Below are positions 8,321-16,238 of a stretch of 64,000 bases of DNA, piece after piece. The translations under genes were made by a program, and so were the position numbers. The number at the start of each line of letters is the position of its first letter. Positions within the stretch are counted from its first letter, which is position 1. The stretch is from Herpetosiphon aurantiacus DSM 785 (GTDB taxonomy: Bacteria; Chloroflexota; Chloroflexia; Chloroflexales; Herpetosiphonaceae): the NCBI GenBank assembly GCA_000018565.1, contig CP000875.1, positions 1 through 64,000 on the forward strand. Direction: 5' to 3'. Under the pieces are notes generated by a model. The model worked only from the letters and a program-made list of their open reading frames with translations. It was not told the DNA's origin and searched no databases.

Positions 8321-9760
8321 TTAGTAGTTGTTCATAGCGGCTGGCAAGAAGACCTGTTGGGTGTAGAGGAAGTCGATCTTCGCACCACACAAGGCATATT
8401 CACTGCTTGCCGACGACGCATCCCACACCAAGGCAAAGCCTTTTTCGGCGTTTTCAATTGGATAATTGATGTTGACGGCGTTCTGAGTACCCGTTCCCAT
8501 CACTGGTACACTGGTGATTGACGTAAAATCGCCGCTGCCAACAAAGCTGTAGAGGTTGAGGGTTGGGCCTGCCGCAGCATTCTTGTAGTAGAAGGTGACG
8601 CGGGCAGCCTTGGCTCCTTCGGGCGCAGTTACATTGGTGGTCAAATCTTCAACTTCGTTGCTTACATTGACACAACCATTGGCATCGCTCGTGTAGCTGA
8701 CATTCGAGCGGCGGGGCACGAAGGTGCTCCCAGTGATGAAGCGGCTATCTTGGGTTGGCTTAGCGCTGGGGTTGGTATATTGGAAACGCACCCCACACAA
8801 GCGAATTTGGTTGCTCAACACCCCACCAAAATCGGCCAAAACGCTCAACGATTCGCTGCTTTCGTTAACCGTGTAATTCAACGATTGATCAGCATTCACC
8901 ACCGCTGTATTCGACACCGGGCTGGTGAGGGTGGCCAGAGTATTGGTCACGCCTTGGCCATTTGAGGCAATTAATTTGACCGTGAGATCAGCGTTATTGA
9001 CATCGCGGAAATAGCTGCGTACCGCCGTTAGTTGGCTGCCTTGAGGCAAATCCACATCGGCATTGAGCGTGCGCCCGTTGATTTTGACAAAGGTACAGCC
9101 AGCCCCAGCATAGCCGTGTTCGGTGCTAGAGTTGGTGTTGACCAAGGTGCTGCCAACGATAAACAGATAATCAGTCGATGGACGTGGTTCGGCTGGCGCG
9201 GTGTAGGCGATCCGCACACCACATAATTGCATGGCCGCATTGGTTACGCGGGGAAACCACTCTAAGAACAAGCCACGGGTTTGCATATTGACCACATACG
9301 GGGCATAGAGTGCACCCATTGGGGCGTAGGTGTTGGTCAGGCCTACCGAGCTTGAAATTTCGACCGTGATCAATTCGCGGGGAGTAACCATATCGCTGTC
9401 GTTGAGGGTCAACTCAGCTTTGGTTTGCGTCGTGCTGGTATCATAGAGATAGTAATCCAAGCCCAAGATCGTTGCGCCATTGGGCACGGCAACTGGGGCG
9501 GTAAACTCGCCACTGCTGGTGGCATAAATACAACCAGTTGGTTGATTATTAACGTTACGAGTGGTTTCAAACGCCGTGGTTGAGTCGCGGGTTTGAAACG
9601 AACTGCCGGCAATCCATAGATACTGAGTATCGTTGGGAGTGGCAGGAGCTTGGGTTTGGGCTGGGCTAACGTGTGCCCGAGCTACAAAAACGGGGCCAAC
9701 GAGGAACAACATTGCCAATAGAACAATGGCGAGACGGAATGAAGCGCGGATTCGCGACAT
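8321..9760 (-). CDS. Secreted protein with three tandem beta-rich repeats
   Basis: 479 residues, extracellular. An N-terminal signal peptide ends near residue 30 (cleavage after an ARA-like site). Three repeats of about 145 residues follow. Each opens with a [FL]I.GS[ST]. segment, has an internal G-C (PTGCIY, GAGCTF, ANGCVN) and closes with LCG.[RK] and an aromatic strand (LCGVRIAYT, LCGVRFQYT, LCGAKIDFL). One Cys near the start and one near the end of each repeat suggest a disulfide per module. It ends in QQVFLPAAMNNY, a short hydrophobic tail resembling the YLP tail of the peptidase encoded at 57811. The ATG has AAAGGAAG upstream. No family recognised; a carbohydrate-binding or adhesive surface role is only a guess. 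Confidence 0.7.
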   Translation of the reverse strand: MSRIRASFRLAIVLLAMLFLVGPVFVARAHVSPAQTQAPATPNDTQYLWIAGSSFQTRDSTTAFETTRNVNNQPTGCIYATSSGEFTAPVAVPNGATILGLDYYLYDTSTTQTKAELTLNDSDMVTPRELITVEISSSVGLTNTYAPMGALYAPYVVNMQTRGLFLEWFPRVTNAAMQLCGVRIAYTAPAEPRPSTDYLFIVGSTLVNTNSSTEHGYAGAGCTFVKINGRTLNADVDLPQGSQLTAVRSYFRDVNNADLTVKLIASNGQGVTNTLATLTSPVSNTAVVNADQSLNYTVNESSESLSVLADFGGVLSNQIRLCGVRFQYTNPSAKPTQDSRFITGSTFVPRRSNVSYTSDANGCVNVSNEVEDLTTNVTAPEGAKAARVTFYYKNAAAGPTLNLYSFVGSGDFTSITSVPVMGTGTQNAVNINYPIENAEKGFALVWDASSASSEYALCGAKIDFLYTQQVFLPAAMNNY

Positions 9761-9906
9761 TGCTACTTCCTTTCCAAGAACTACGAATAGCGGTCGTAAA
9801 GATTAGCCCTATGCTAGCATAAAGAGATTAAAAAAGAAAACTTTTGAGGGAACCCGCATGGGTGTTTTTTCGGGTGATTTGCGCTCATCCTTGGTGAGGA
9901 TTCAGC

Positions 9907-10536
9907 TTATTCTGCGCGTTGTAAATCGCGTGGATCAGCCCCATACAGCCATTGATGCTGGGCTTGGGCTTCCCACCAACTGCTCGGAAATGTTGAGTTT
10001 GTCCCATTAACGGCTTCAATCGCGGCGCGAATTTGGCGGGCACAAATTGCTGGCTCAACCCGCCCAACTCCAGTGCCCAAGCCTGGAATCGCCACGGTTT
10101 TAACCACATCAGCAATTGCTTGGCCATCAGCTAAACGTCCATGCTTGATCAGCAGCAAAACTGCACGGCAGGCCAAATAGGGATTGACTGTGCCACGCAA
10201 AATCATGGGCACACGCATGGTTGGGGCGGCAATCACATAGGGAATTTTGGCATGATCGGTTGGCACAAGCGCTGCATTGCCAATCAACAACTCACCAAAA
10301 TGGGCTTGTTGAATAATTGTTTGCAAACGTTCTTGCACATGCCAGCCAAAAAAACGACTATAGAGCATATCGATGCCGCCATCCATAAAACCAAAACTGT
10401 TGGCGGGGCTAACCACGGCATCAGTCGCGCAATCGAGAATTGAGCCATGCTGAATGCTGACATTCGGCAAATCGCCACAAATGTGCTGCCATGCGGCGAC
10501 CATGGCTGGTTGAACATCGGCCAGAATGATCTGCAT
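9907..10536 (-). CDS. Macro-domain protein
   Basis: 209 residues, one macro domain, the fold that binds ADP-ribose and related nucleotides and often removes ADP-ribose from proteins. Visible landmarks are DAVVSPANSFGFMDGGID near residue 40 (nucleotide-binding loop with Asn and the GGID turn) and VAIPGLGTGVGRVEP near 150 (phosphate-binding loop). No membrane segment or extra domain. Its AAGGAG ribosome-binding site lies inside the last codons of the upstream thioesterase gene, which ends 3 nt before it, so the two are co-transcribed and probably coupled. No toxin-type ADP-ribosyltransferase is adjacent. Confidence 0.85.
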   Translation of the reverse strand: MQIILADVQPAMVAAWQHICGDLPNVSIQHGSILDCATDAVVSPANSFGFMDGGIDMLYSRFFGWHVQERLQTIIQQAHFGELLIGNAALVPTDHAKIPYVIAAPTMRVPMILRGTVNPYLACRAVLLLIKHGRLADGQAIADVVKTVAIPGLGTGVGRVEPAICARQIRAAIEAVNGTNSTFPSSWWEAQAQHQWLYGADPRDLQRAE

Positions 10537-10539
10537 TGC

Positions 10540-11025
10540 TCACTCCTTGGGATAATTGATAATCGCAAATGTGCCTTGACCTAAAGCCAATAATTCGCCA
10601 GCTTCGTTGACCACCCGCCCGGTCAAAATGCCAAACCGCGTGGTGCGTTCGACCAATTCGGCGGTAGCGATGATTGTGCCAGCAACGATTGGCCGCAAGT
10701 AGTTAATTTTCAATTCGAGCGTGGCGCAACCCAACGGGCGTTCGAGCGCAGTCCAAAATGCGCCACCCATGGCGGTATCTAGTAGGCTATAGGCTACGCC
10801 GCCGTGAGCGATACCAGCCGGATTGTAATGGCCTGGGTCGATCTGCAATGAGCAACGCGAGAAGCCAGGCTGAACATCCTCATACACCACGCCTAAACTC
10901 CAAGTAAAGCCGGCTCCATGGGCTTGGTGCTTGCCGATGCGCTTGATTAACGTCAGGGCCAATTGCTGTTCGCGCTCGTCCATGCGGGCCAAAAGTTGTT
11001 GGGTTTGCTCCAAAAGTGTGGTCAT
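10540..11025 (-). CDS. PaaI-type hotdog thioesterase
   Basis: 161 residues, single hotdog-fold domain hydrolysing acyl- or aryl-CoA thioesters. The signature HYNPAGIAHGGVAYSLLDTAMGG near residues 70-90 carries the HGG turn and the Asp of the active site. A first strand of the GVVYEDVQPGFSRCSL type and the NYLRPIV strand match the PaaI/YbgC-like group. The start has AAGGTG upstream. It is the first gene of a pair with the macro-domain gene; a terminator at 11037 separates it from the HAD gene upstream. CoA ester specificity unknown. Confidence 0.88.
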   Translation of the reverse strand: MTTLLEQTQQLLARMDEREQQLALTLIKRIGKHQAHGAGFTWSLGVVYEDVQPGFSRCSLQIDPGHYNPAGIAHGGVAYSLLDTAMGGAFWTALERPLGCATLELKINYLRPIVAGTIIATAELVERTTRFGILTGRVVNEAGELLALGQGTFAIINYPKE

Positions 11026-11036
11026 GGCAACACCTT

Positions 11037-11066
11037 AAAAAAAGCCTATGGCAAATCCATAGGCTT
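11037..11066 (-). terminator. Rho-independent terminator of the HAD hydrolase gene
   Basis: 10-bp stem AAGCCTATGG / CCATAGGCTT (11042-11051 with 11057-11066), 5-nt loop. On the minus strand it is followed by seven T (11037-11043), 46 nt past the stop. Confidence 0.85.
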
Positions 11067-11111
11067 ATGATTGAAGGACATTTGTTGATTAATGTAGCAC
11101 AGAATAATGCG

Positions 11112-11777
11112 TTAGGCCGCCAAATCCAGCGGCACACCACAGCGTTCATGGATGGCCAAGGTGCCAGCCAGGACATTCGGCACAATAATATCAGCAAAGG
11201 GATGTTGGGTGTCAGCGGGTGCAATCAGCACTGTGGTCATACCCAAGCTCTTAGCGGGAGCCAAATTGGCCATGGTATCTTCAAATAACACACATTCATG
11301 GCCTTGAGCGTTCAGCGCAGTCAAAACCGTGTGGTAAGCACTAAAATCGGGCTTGGCCAAAAATTCAAAGGCCCGAATATCAAAAATTTGGGCAAAATGG
11401 TCGTGCAAGCCCAGCCGATTGAGCACGCGCACCGCATGTTCACGCGGCGAGTTGGTGAAAATCACTTTTTGTAAGGGCAAGGCTTGGAGCGCAACATGCA
11501 ACGTGCCATCATCAGGCAACAGCACATCAAGGGTTAATTGATGAATAAATGCCAAATATTCTTCAGTTTCGACAACGCCATGGTGTTTTTGTAAGCCCGC
11601 CAAGGTTGTGCCATATTGCTCATAATAATGTTGGCGCAAGCGTTGGGCTTCCTCGCCGGCTAAATGTAAATGCTCTTGAAAAAACAACCCAATCCGATCA
11701 TTAATCTGTTCCATCAGCCCCGATGAGTCAGCGTAAAGGGTGTTATCTAAATCGTACAAAGCAAAACGAAGCGTCAT
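11112..11777 (-). CDS. HAD-superfamily pyrimidine 5'-nucleotidase-like hydrolase
   Basis: Phosphatase of 221 residues. Motif I is YDLDNTLY at the N-terminus (nucleophile and acid Asp), motif II is the Ser/Asn of IFTNSP, and motif III/IV lies around KPDFSAYH and CVLFEDTMAN. The alpha-helical cap between motif I and II is of the type in SDT1/phosphoglycolate phosphatase-like HAD proteins. The frame extends to 11813, but the ATG at 11777 is used because GGAGG lies 5 nt upstream and the product then starts directly at the catalytic strand. Likely dephosphorylates nucleotides or small metabolites; substrate not determinable. Confidence 0.85.
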   Translation of the reverse strand: MTLRFALYDLDNTLYADSSGLMEQINDRIGLFFQEHLHLAGEEAQRLRQHYYEQYGTTLAGLQKHHGVVETEEYLAFIHQLTLDVLLPDDGTLHVALQALPLQKVIFTNSPREHAVRVLNRLGLHDHFAQIFDIRAFEFLAKPDFSAYHTVLTALNAQGHECVLFEDTMANLAPAKSLGMTTVLIAPADTQHPFADIIVPNVLAGTLAIHERCGVPLDLAA

Positions 11778-11990
11778 TGGAGCCTCCTTCGACAACATCA
11801 GTGCTGGTTGCAATACCTCAACAAATCAAGCGATCAGCCAAAACCTCAAATTGAGGGTTTTTCTAGTCTATCACGCAGATCAAGAGGCCTGTGTAAATGG
11901 CATGTTAAGAAATGGGCTTAGTTTGGCTAAACCTTTAGCTGTTGCGAGGAGTTGCGCCGTTGCACATTGGACTTTCTCGATAACGCTAGA

Positions 11991-12287
11991 TTAGGCGATA
12001 CAGTCTCGTTCGCCAAATAAATCGTGGAGTGATTGAGGGTCGTTGGCGCAGGGATGAGGGTGTTTGGCAAGATAACAATCGGGCATCAGCCATGGTGGCA
12101 ACAATTGCGGTGGCGCTAATTCGGCGTTCCAGCCTGCCGTATAGAGCGCATCGAGGGTTTCGTGATAGGCTTCGACCAACATTGGGCGACGAGCCGTGTT
12201 GGCAAAGCGCCACCAGTTCGCTAGCTCGGCCAAATGCTCAAGCAGCTCGTGTTGGCGTTGATAGCTTAAATCGTATTCTTGCATCAT
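11991..12287 (-). CDS. Small hypothetical protein, about 98 residues
   Basis: Not recognised. Soluble and mixed helical: an N-terminal amphipathic helix (QRQHELLEHLAELANWW), then a Tyr/His/Trp/Pro-rich second half (LPPWLMPDCYLAKHPHP). The frame runs upstream to 12410, but ATG 12287 is preceded by AAAGGAG with a 7-nt spacer and the upstream residues look non-coding. A plausible minus-strand promoter (TTGTCG-N18-TACTAT) lies at 12429-12458. No operon partner; the HAD gene starts over 200 nt downstream. Confidence 0.6.
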   Translation of the reverse strand: MMQEYDLSYQRQHELLEHLAELANWWRFANTARRPMLVEAYHETLDALYTAGWNAELAPPQLLPPWLMPDCYLAKHPHPCANDPQSLHDLFGERDCIA

Positions 12288-12428
12288 GGGGTTGCTCCTT
12301 TGTGCTGGCCTCTCGCAACGAGAGGGGCTAGCGGTCAGGCTGAAAATCAAGCCACCGCCGATCATCAAATATCTACCTCCGCATGGTTGAGGGTGAACTA
12401 TGGGGTGCAAACAAGGGTTGTATTGGGT

Positions 12429-12458
12429 ATAGTACCCTACTTTTTAGCCAAACGACAA
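12429..12458 (-). promoter_or_regulatory. Candidate promoter of the small hypothetical gene
   Basis: On the minus strand TTGTCG (12458-12453), 18-bp spacer, TACTAT (12434-12429), about 140 bp upstream of the ATG at 12287. Seen by eye only. Confidence 0.35.
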
Positions 12459-12645
12459 CCTGATCAAAGCTGAATTCTTGGTTCACTCTCTGCTCCGATC
12501 GCTGATTGTCCCTACCAATTCCCCAACTTCGTGCTCTTCGTATTCTTCGCGGTTGCCATTCGTTTGTCGCCTGACCTCTCTACTCGATAGCAAGTGCTAT
12601 TCCGCCAGCGGTTTTCCAGGGTTCTGCGCATGCGTCGGCAGTAAT

Positions 12646-12683
12646 CTAAAAAGCCCCACGTCTAGGCAACTAGACGTGGGGCT
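12646..12683 (-). terminator. Strong rho-independent terminator of the beta-propeller gene
   Basis: 14-bp perfect stem AGCCCCACGTCTAG / CTAGACGTGGGGCT (12652-12665 with 12670-12683), 4-nt loop, followed on the minus strand by a T-run. It lies 21 nt past the stop at 12704. Confidence 0.92.
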
Positions 12684-12703
12684 GAGGAGTGGGAGTTTTG
12701 AGC

Positions 12704-14566
12704 TTATTGGCCCCAAACATTCCAGCGATCATCAGCGCTGTTGTTGGTCAATTGTGCTTGACCAGTGCCATCGGTGTTCATCACATACACATTCCAGTTG
12801 CCATCGCGGTTGCTATCGAAAGCGATTTTGGTCCCGTCGAGTTTCCACGAAGGAGCACCATCTTCGGCGCTGCTGTTGGTCAAACGGGTTTGGTTCGTGC
12901 CATCAGCATTCATCAAATAGACTTCGCTGTTGCCATCACGGTTTGAAGTAAAGACGATTTTGGTGCCGTCGGGCGAAACCCGTGGGAAGCCATTATCGCT
13001 GGTTGTGCTGTTGGTCAAATTGACCTTGTTGCGCAATTCCAATGAAAGATATGGATAGTCATTACTTGGTTGATCAGCCAACCAGTTCAGTTCGGCGCGA
13101 TAAATATTGTATTTGGCGTTCGTGCCACAGTTCGAGGCCCAGTAGAGATAGCGACCATCAGCACTCCAGCTGGGGGTTTGATGGTCACAATCATCAAGCG
13201 TTACTTGAGTTTGGCTGGCCCCGTTGGTATAGCTCACAAAGATTTGCGGCTTACCCGAACGATCTGAGACAAAGGCCATTTTGCTGCCGTCGGGCGAAAC
13301 TGAAGCATTGAAATCGTTCGATGGAGTGCCAACATAGCCTTGGTAAGGCACACCTGGAGGGGTGGGCGTACCGTCGGTGTAGGTCACACGGGTCATCGTA
13401 CCATCAGCGCCGACCGTCCAAATTTGGCGATTGCTGCCATTGCCACGGCGCGAATCGACGAACAATTTAACTTTGCTTGGGTCCCACGAACGTACCCATG
13501 AGTATGGCACGGTTTCTTTGCTATCGTTGCTAGCATACAACAATTGGCTGCTGCCATCGCCGTTCATGGCGTAGGTATCCCATTCGGCTCCACCATCGCG
13601 CTTTGAACCAAAAGCAATTGGCAAGCTCGGTTCTGAGCTATTCCATGGTGTTCCCAAATGGCCGTAGCGCCATTGGAAGTAGTGCTGACCGACGTTGCCC
13701 ATTTCGACTTGATAGGCGGCATCGTTGGTTGGGGTATAGGTCAAAATCCGTCGTTCAAACAATTGCACCAACAGATCTTTTTGCACGCCGCCAACTGTGG
13801 CTTTGACCCAGTAGGGATCACTAATTGGCAAGCCCATGGCGCTGGTCCAATCGACGATTGAGCCATTGGTGCGCTGACCATTGACGATAATTGGGCCAGT
13901 GCGATTCAAGAAATCCCAAAATACTTGCGGAATATTATGGCCAGTTGTCGCGTTGTAAACGACAATTTTGGTTTGATCTTTGTAGGCATCGCGTAAATCG
14001 TTGCGGGTTGATTTATTGCCCGATTTATCGATCGCATCGGCAATTGATTGATCGCGGCGATCTGGATCACGGTAGCCGTTGTTGTTGTAGGTTGAAACCG
14101 CTGCGAACGAGGCATAGGTTGGCGAATTGCTGTTAGTTTGATAGCCATCGCCAGCAACTGGCACACGGTCGGCAGCAGGGCGAATAGCGTTATCATAGGC
14201 GTTATCACCAGTTTTCAATTGGCCTGATACTAATTCAACCACCAACAAACCATTGGTTACATCGGTGTTACCGTTGATTCCATTGATTTCCATGCGAGCT
14301 TTATCGAAGTATTGCACGCGGCGTAGGCCATTTGGCGATTCACGGTAATATTCGTTATAATCAAACCACGGCCCAAAACCCCAATACAACGAGCGCCCAT
14401 CACGAACCCGTGGATCATCCGACCGTCGCCAGACTTCTTCGAACTTGGGTGAGACAAAGGCTGAACGATTGGCCCATGGAGCAGCGTTGGCATGGCCATT
14501 GAACAACGTACCAACCATAACTAAAGCGCTAAGTAGACCAGTTAAGCGAACCTTCAATCGAGACAT
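12704..14566 (-). CDS. Secreted TolB/PD40-type beta-propeller protein
   Basis: 620 residues, exported. The signal peptide ends near HANAA at about residue 28. The N-terminal half (to about 300) is a secreted domain seen by eye only as Trp/Tyr-rich, with no family assigned. The C-terminal half has PD40/WD40-like propeller blades of the form SPDGTKI.F.S.RDGN.[EQ][VI]Y[LV]MNADGT.QT[RQ]LT; at least five blades are recognisable, the last three closely similar. Such propellers usually bind proteins or polysaccharide at the cell surface. The ATG has AGGAGG about 9 nt upstream. Stands alone; strong terminator downstream. Confidence 0.8.
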   Translation of the reverse strand: MSRLKVRLTGLLSALVMVGTLFNGHANAAPWANRSAFVSPKFEEVWRRSDDPRVRDGRSLYWGFGPWFDYNEYYRESPNGLRRVQYFDKARMEINGINGNTDVTNGLLVVELVSGQLKTGDNAYDNAIRPAADRVPVAGDGYQTNSNSPTYASFAAVSTYNNNGYRDPDRRDQSIADAIDKSGNKSTRNDLRDAYKDQTKIVVYNATTGHNIPQVFWDFLNRTGPIIVNGQRTNGSIVDWTSAMGLPISDPYWVKATVGGVQKDLLVQLFERRILTYTPTNDAAYQVEMGNVGQHYFQWRYGHLGTPWNSSEPSLPIAFGSKRDGGAEWDTYAMNGDGSSQLLYASNDSKETVPYSWVRSWDPSKVKLFVDSRRGNGSNRQIWTVGADGTMTRVTYTDGTPTPPGVPYQGYVGTPSNDFNASVSPDGSKMAFVSDRSGKPQIFVSYTNGASQTQVTLDDCDHQTPSWSADGRYLYWASNCGTNAKYNIYRAELNWLADQPSNDYPYLSLELRNKVNLTNSTTSDNGFPRVSPDGTKIVFTSNRDGNSEVYLMNADGTNQTRLTNSSAEDGAPSWKLDGTKIAFDSNRDGNWNVYVMNTDGTGQAQLTNNSADDRWNVWGQ

Positions 14567-14744
14567 TGCGACTTCCTCCTAAGCAAAAGAACCAGTTTCT
14601 CGATCCGTCATCTACGGCATCTGGGTCTTACTATACAATGGTCATGGTGCAAACCATATTGTACAGATCTGAGATATCTGTCATAAAAGCTTGTTAAACC
14701 TGATAAACCTATTTTTCATCTAGCCAAGCCACGAGGATGAGCCA

Positions 14745-16076
14745 ATGGAACACGCCGAAGTTCGTCGCATGCCTAATGCCCATGTTTGGCCAATCAGTGC
14801 CAGTGTTGTTCATGAGCGCTTGCAGATTGCTAGTTGCGATCTGGCGGCGCTAGCGGCTGAATATGGAACCCCGCTCTATCTGCTGGATGCTGAGACGATT
14901 CGCACGATTGCAATGCGCTATAGTGCCGCATTACGCCATGCCTATGGCAGCAATGTCAGCATTCACTATGCCAGCAAAGCCTTGTTAAATGTAGGCGTGG
15001 CGCGATTAGTGCATTCCTTGGGCTTGGGGTTGGATGTGGTGTCAGGTGGCGAATTGGCAATTGCCCAACGTGCTGGAATGCCGCTCGACCATGTTCATTT
15101 GCACGGCAATGGTACACCACCAGCCGAATTAGCTCAAGCGGTCGAGGCGGGAATTGGCCGAATTGTGGTCGATAATCTTGATCAGCTTAAATGGTTGGCC
15201 GATTATTGCGCCAAACGCCCAACACCCCAAACGATTCTCTTGCGCATCGCTCCCGATGTAACGGCGGGAGCACACGCCCATATTCGCACTGGAGCCGCCA
15301 GCGCTAAGTTTGGCATGCCGCTTGATGATGGCACTGCTGCCGAGGCTGTGCGCTTAGCATTACAAGCACCAGGCTTGAATTTGGTTGGTTTACACGCCCA
15401 TATTGGCTCGCAAATGCGCGATTGGGCCGCCCTGCGCGAGATGATTGGGCGTTTGTTGGCCTTTGCCGATCAGCAACGCCGTGAGCGAAGTTGGCTTTTA
15501 ACTGAATTCAGCCCGGGTGGTGGTTTGGCGGTGGCTTACATGCCCAACGAGCAAGCTGGCGATATCGAAACCTACGCCAATACGATTGCCAATGCTGTGC
15601 GTTTAGGCTGCGAACGCTACCAAATTCCGCTGCCACGCTTGATTATTGAGCCTGGCCGATCATTGGTGGCGCGGGCTGGCGTGGCTCTGTATAGCGTAAC
15701 TGGGCACAAAACGGTGGTCGGTGGTAGCGATTATTTGCATATTGATGGTGGAATGGGCGATAATTTGCGGCCTTCGTTGTACAATGCTCAGTATACCGCT
15801 GCGTTAGTTGCTCGTCCCTGTGCTCCGCCGATTGCGCCCGTTCAATTGGCCGGAAGGTTTTGTGAGTCAGGCGATGTCTTAATTCGTGAAGTAGCGTTGC
15901 CTGCTGCCGAAGTTGGTGAGCTTGTGGCAGTGCCTGTCGCGGGAGCCTATACACTCAGTATGGCCAGCGCGTATAATGGCGTGCCACGCCCAGCCTTGGT
16001 TCTGTTAGATCGAGGTCAGGCGATGCTCATTCAACGCCGCGAAACCTACGCCGATTTGATGGCGCGGGATATTTAG
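14745..16076 (+). CDS. lysA: Diaminopimelate decarboxylase (PLP, fold type III)
   Basis: Catalyses the last step of lysine synthesis, meso-diaminopimelate to L-lysine plus CO2, in the cytoplasm. 443 residues. Fold-III landmarks: the PLP-binding lysine in HYASKALLN (K78), SGGELAIA, GLHAHIGSQ, the phosphate-binding GGGLAVAY, EPGRSLVA, and the active-site CESGD near residue 376. Ornithine/arginine decarboxylases share the fold, but CESGD and the overall pattern favour LysA. GAGGATGAG precedes the ATG. No lysine riboswitch is visible in the 178-nt leader. An intergenic word cluster follows. Confidence 0.9.
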   Translation: MEHAEVRRMPNAHVWPISASVVHERLQIASCDLAALAAEYGTPLYLLDAETIRTIAMRYSAALRHAYGSNVSIHYASKALLNVGVARLVHSLGLGLDVVSGGELAIAQRAGMPLDHVHLHGNGTPPAELAQAVEAGIGRIVVDNLDQLKWLADYCAKRPTPQTILLRIAPDVTAGAHAHIRTGAASAKFGMPLDDGTAAEAVRLALQAPGLNLVGLHAHIGSQMRDWAALREMIGRLLAFADQQRRERSWLLTEFSPGGGLAVAYMPNEQAGDIETYANTIANAVRLGCERYQIPLPRLIIEPGRSLVARAGVALYSVTGHKTVVGGSDYLHIDGGMGDNLRPSLYNAQYTAALVARPCAPPIAPVQLAGRFCESGDVLIREVALPAAEVGELVAVPVAGAYTLSMASAYNGVPRPALVLLDRGQAMLIQRRETYADLMARDI

Positions 16077-16080
16077 CGTA

Positions 16081-16206
16081 AAGGGATCAGGGGCTAGGGG
16101 TCAGGGATCAGGGACTAGCTTTAAATGCTGGTTTTGTGCTCTTCGTGGTTAAAAAAGGAGCCAATGATAGGTATAGCGCCGAACATACCTATGTTCTATG
16201 CTCTAA
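16081..16206. repeat. Intergenic word cluster 1 (lysA-dnaG)
   Basis: G-rich GGGATCAGGGGCTAGGGG words (16082-16117), a TGCTCTTCGTGGTT word (about 16136-16150) and an ATGTTCTATGCTCT word (16191-16204). The last word fills the place where a dnaG ribosome-binding site would be expected. Confidence 0.75.
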
Positions 16207-16238
16207 ACAATTATGAACTCAGTTATCGACGATATTAA
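16164..16238 (+). CDS. Possible 24-codon leader ORF overlapping dnaG
   Basis: ATG at 16164 with AAAAAAGGAG just upstream, ending in TAA at 16236-16238, i.e. 26 nt inside dnaG in another frame. dnaG itself has no Shine-Dalgarno, so translation of this short frame may feed ribosomes to the dnaG start. The peptide (MIGIAPNIPMFY...) is not recognised and partly encoded by the repeat word. Inference from spacing only. Confidence 0.35.
   Translation: MIGIAPNIPMFYALNNYELSYRRY

Larger units (their letters stand above)
12288..12703. other. Intergenic region with promoter, degenerate repeat words and terminator
   Basis: No gene supported here. It holds the upstream region of the small hypothetical gene, a degraded copy of the TTCGTG-type intergenic word (about 12528-12558) and the terminator of the propeller protein gene (12646-12683). 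Forward-frame ORFs across it are shadows of the minus-strand gene. Confidence 0.6.

Noticed and set aside
11845-11870. Terminator downstream of the small hypothetical gene
   Set aside because: The CCTCAA/TTGAGG hairpin is small, over 120 nt from the stop and has only four T on the minus side.
14567-14744. Lysine riboswitch upstream of lysA
   Set aside because: No L-box core elements; only a TACAAT/ATTGTA inverted repeat near 14632.
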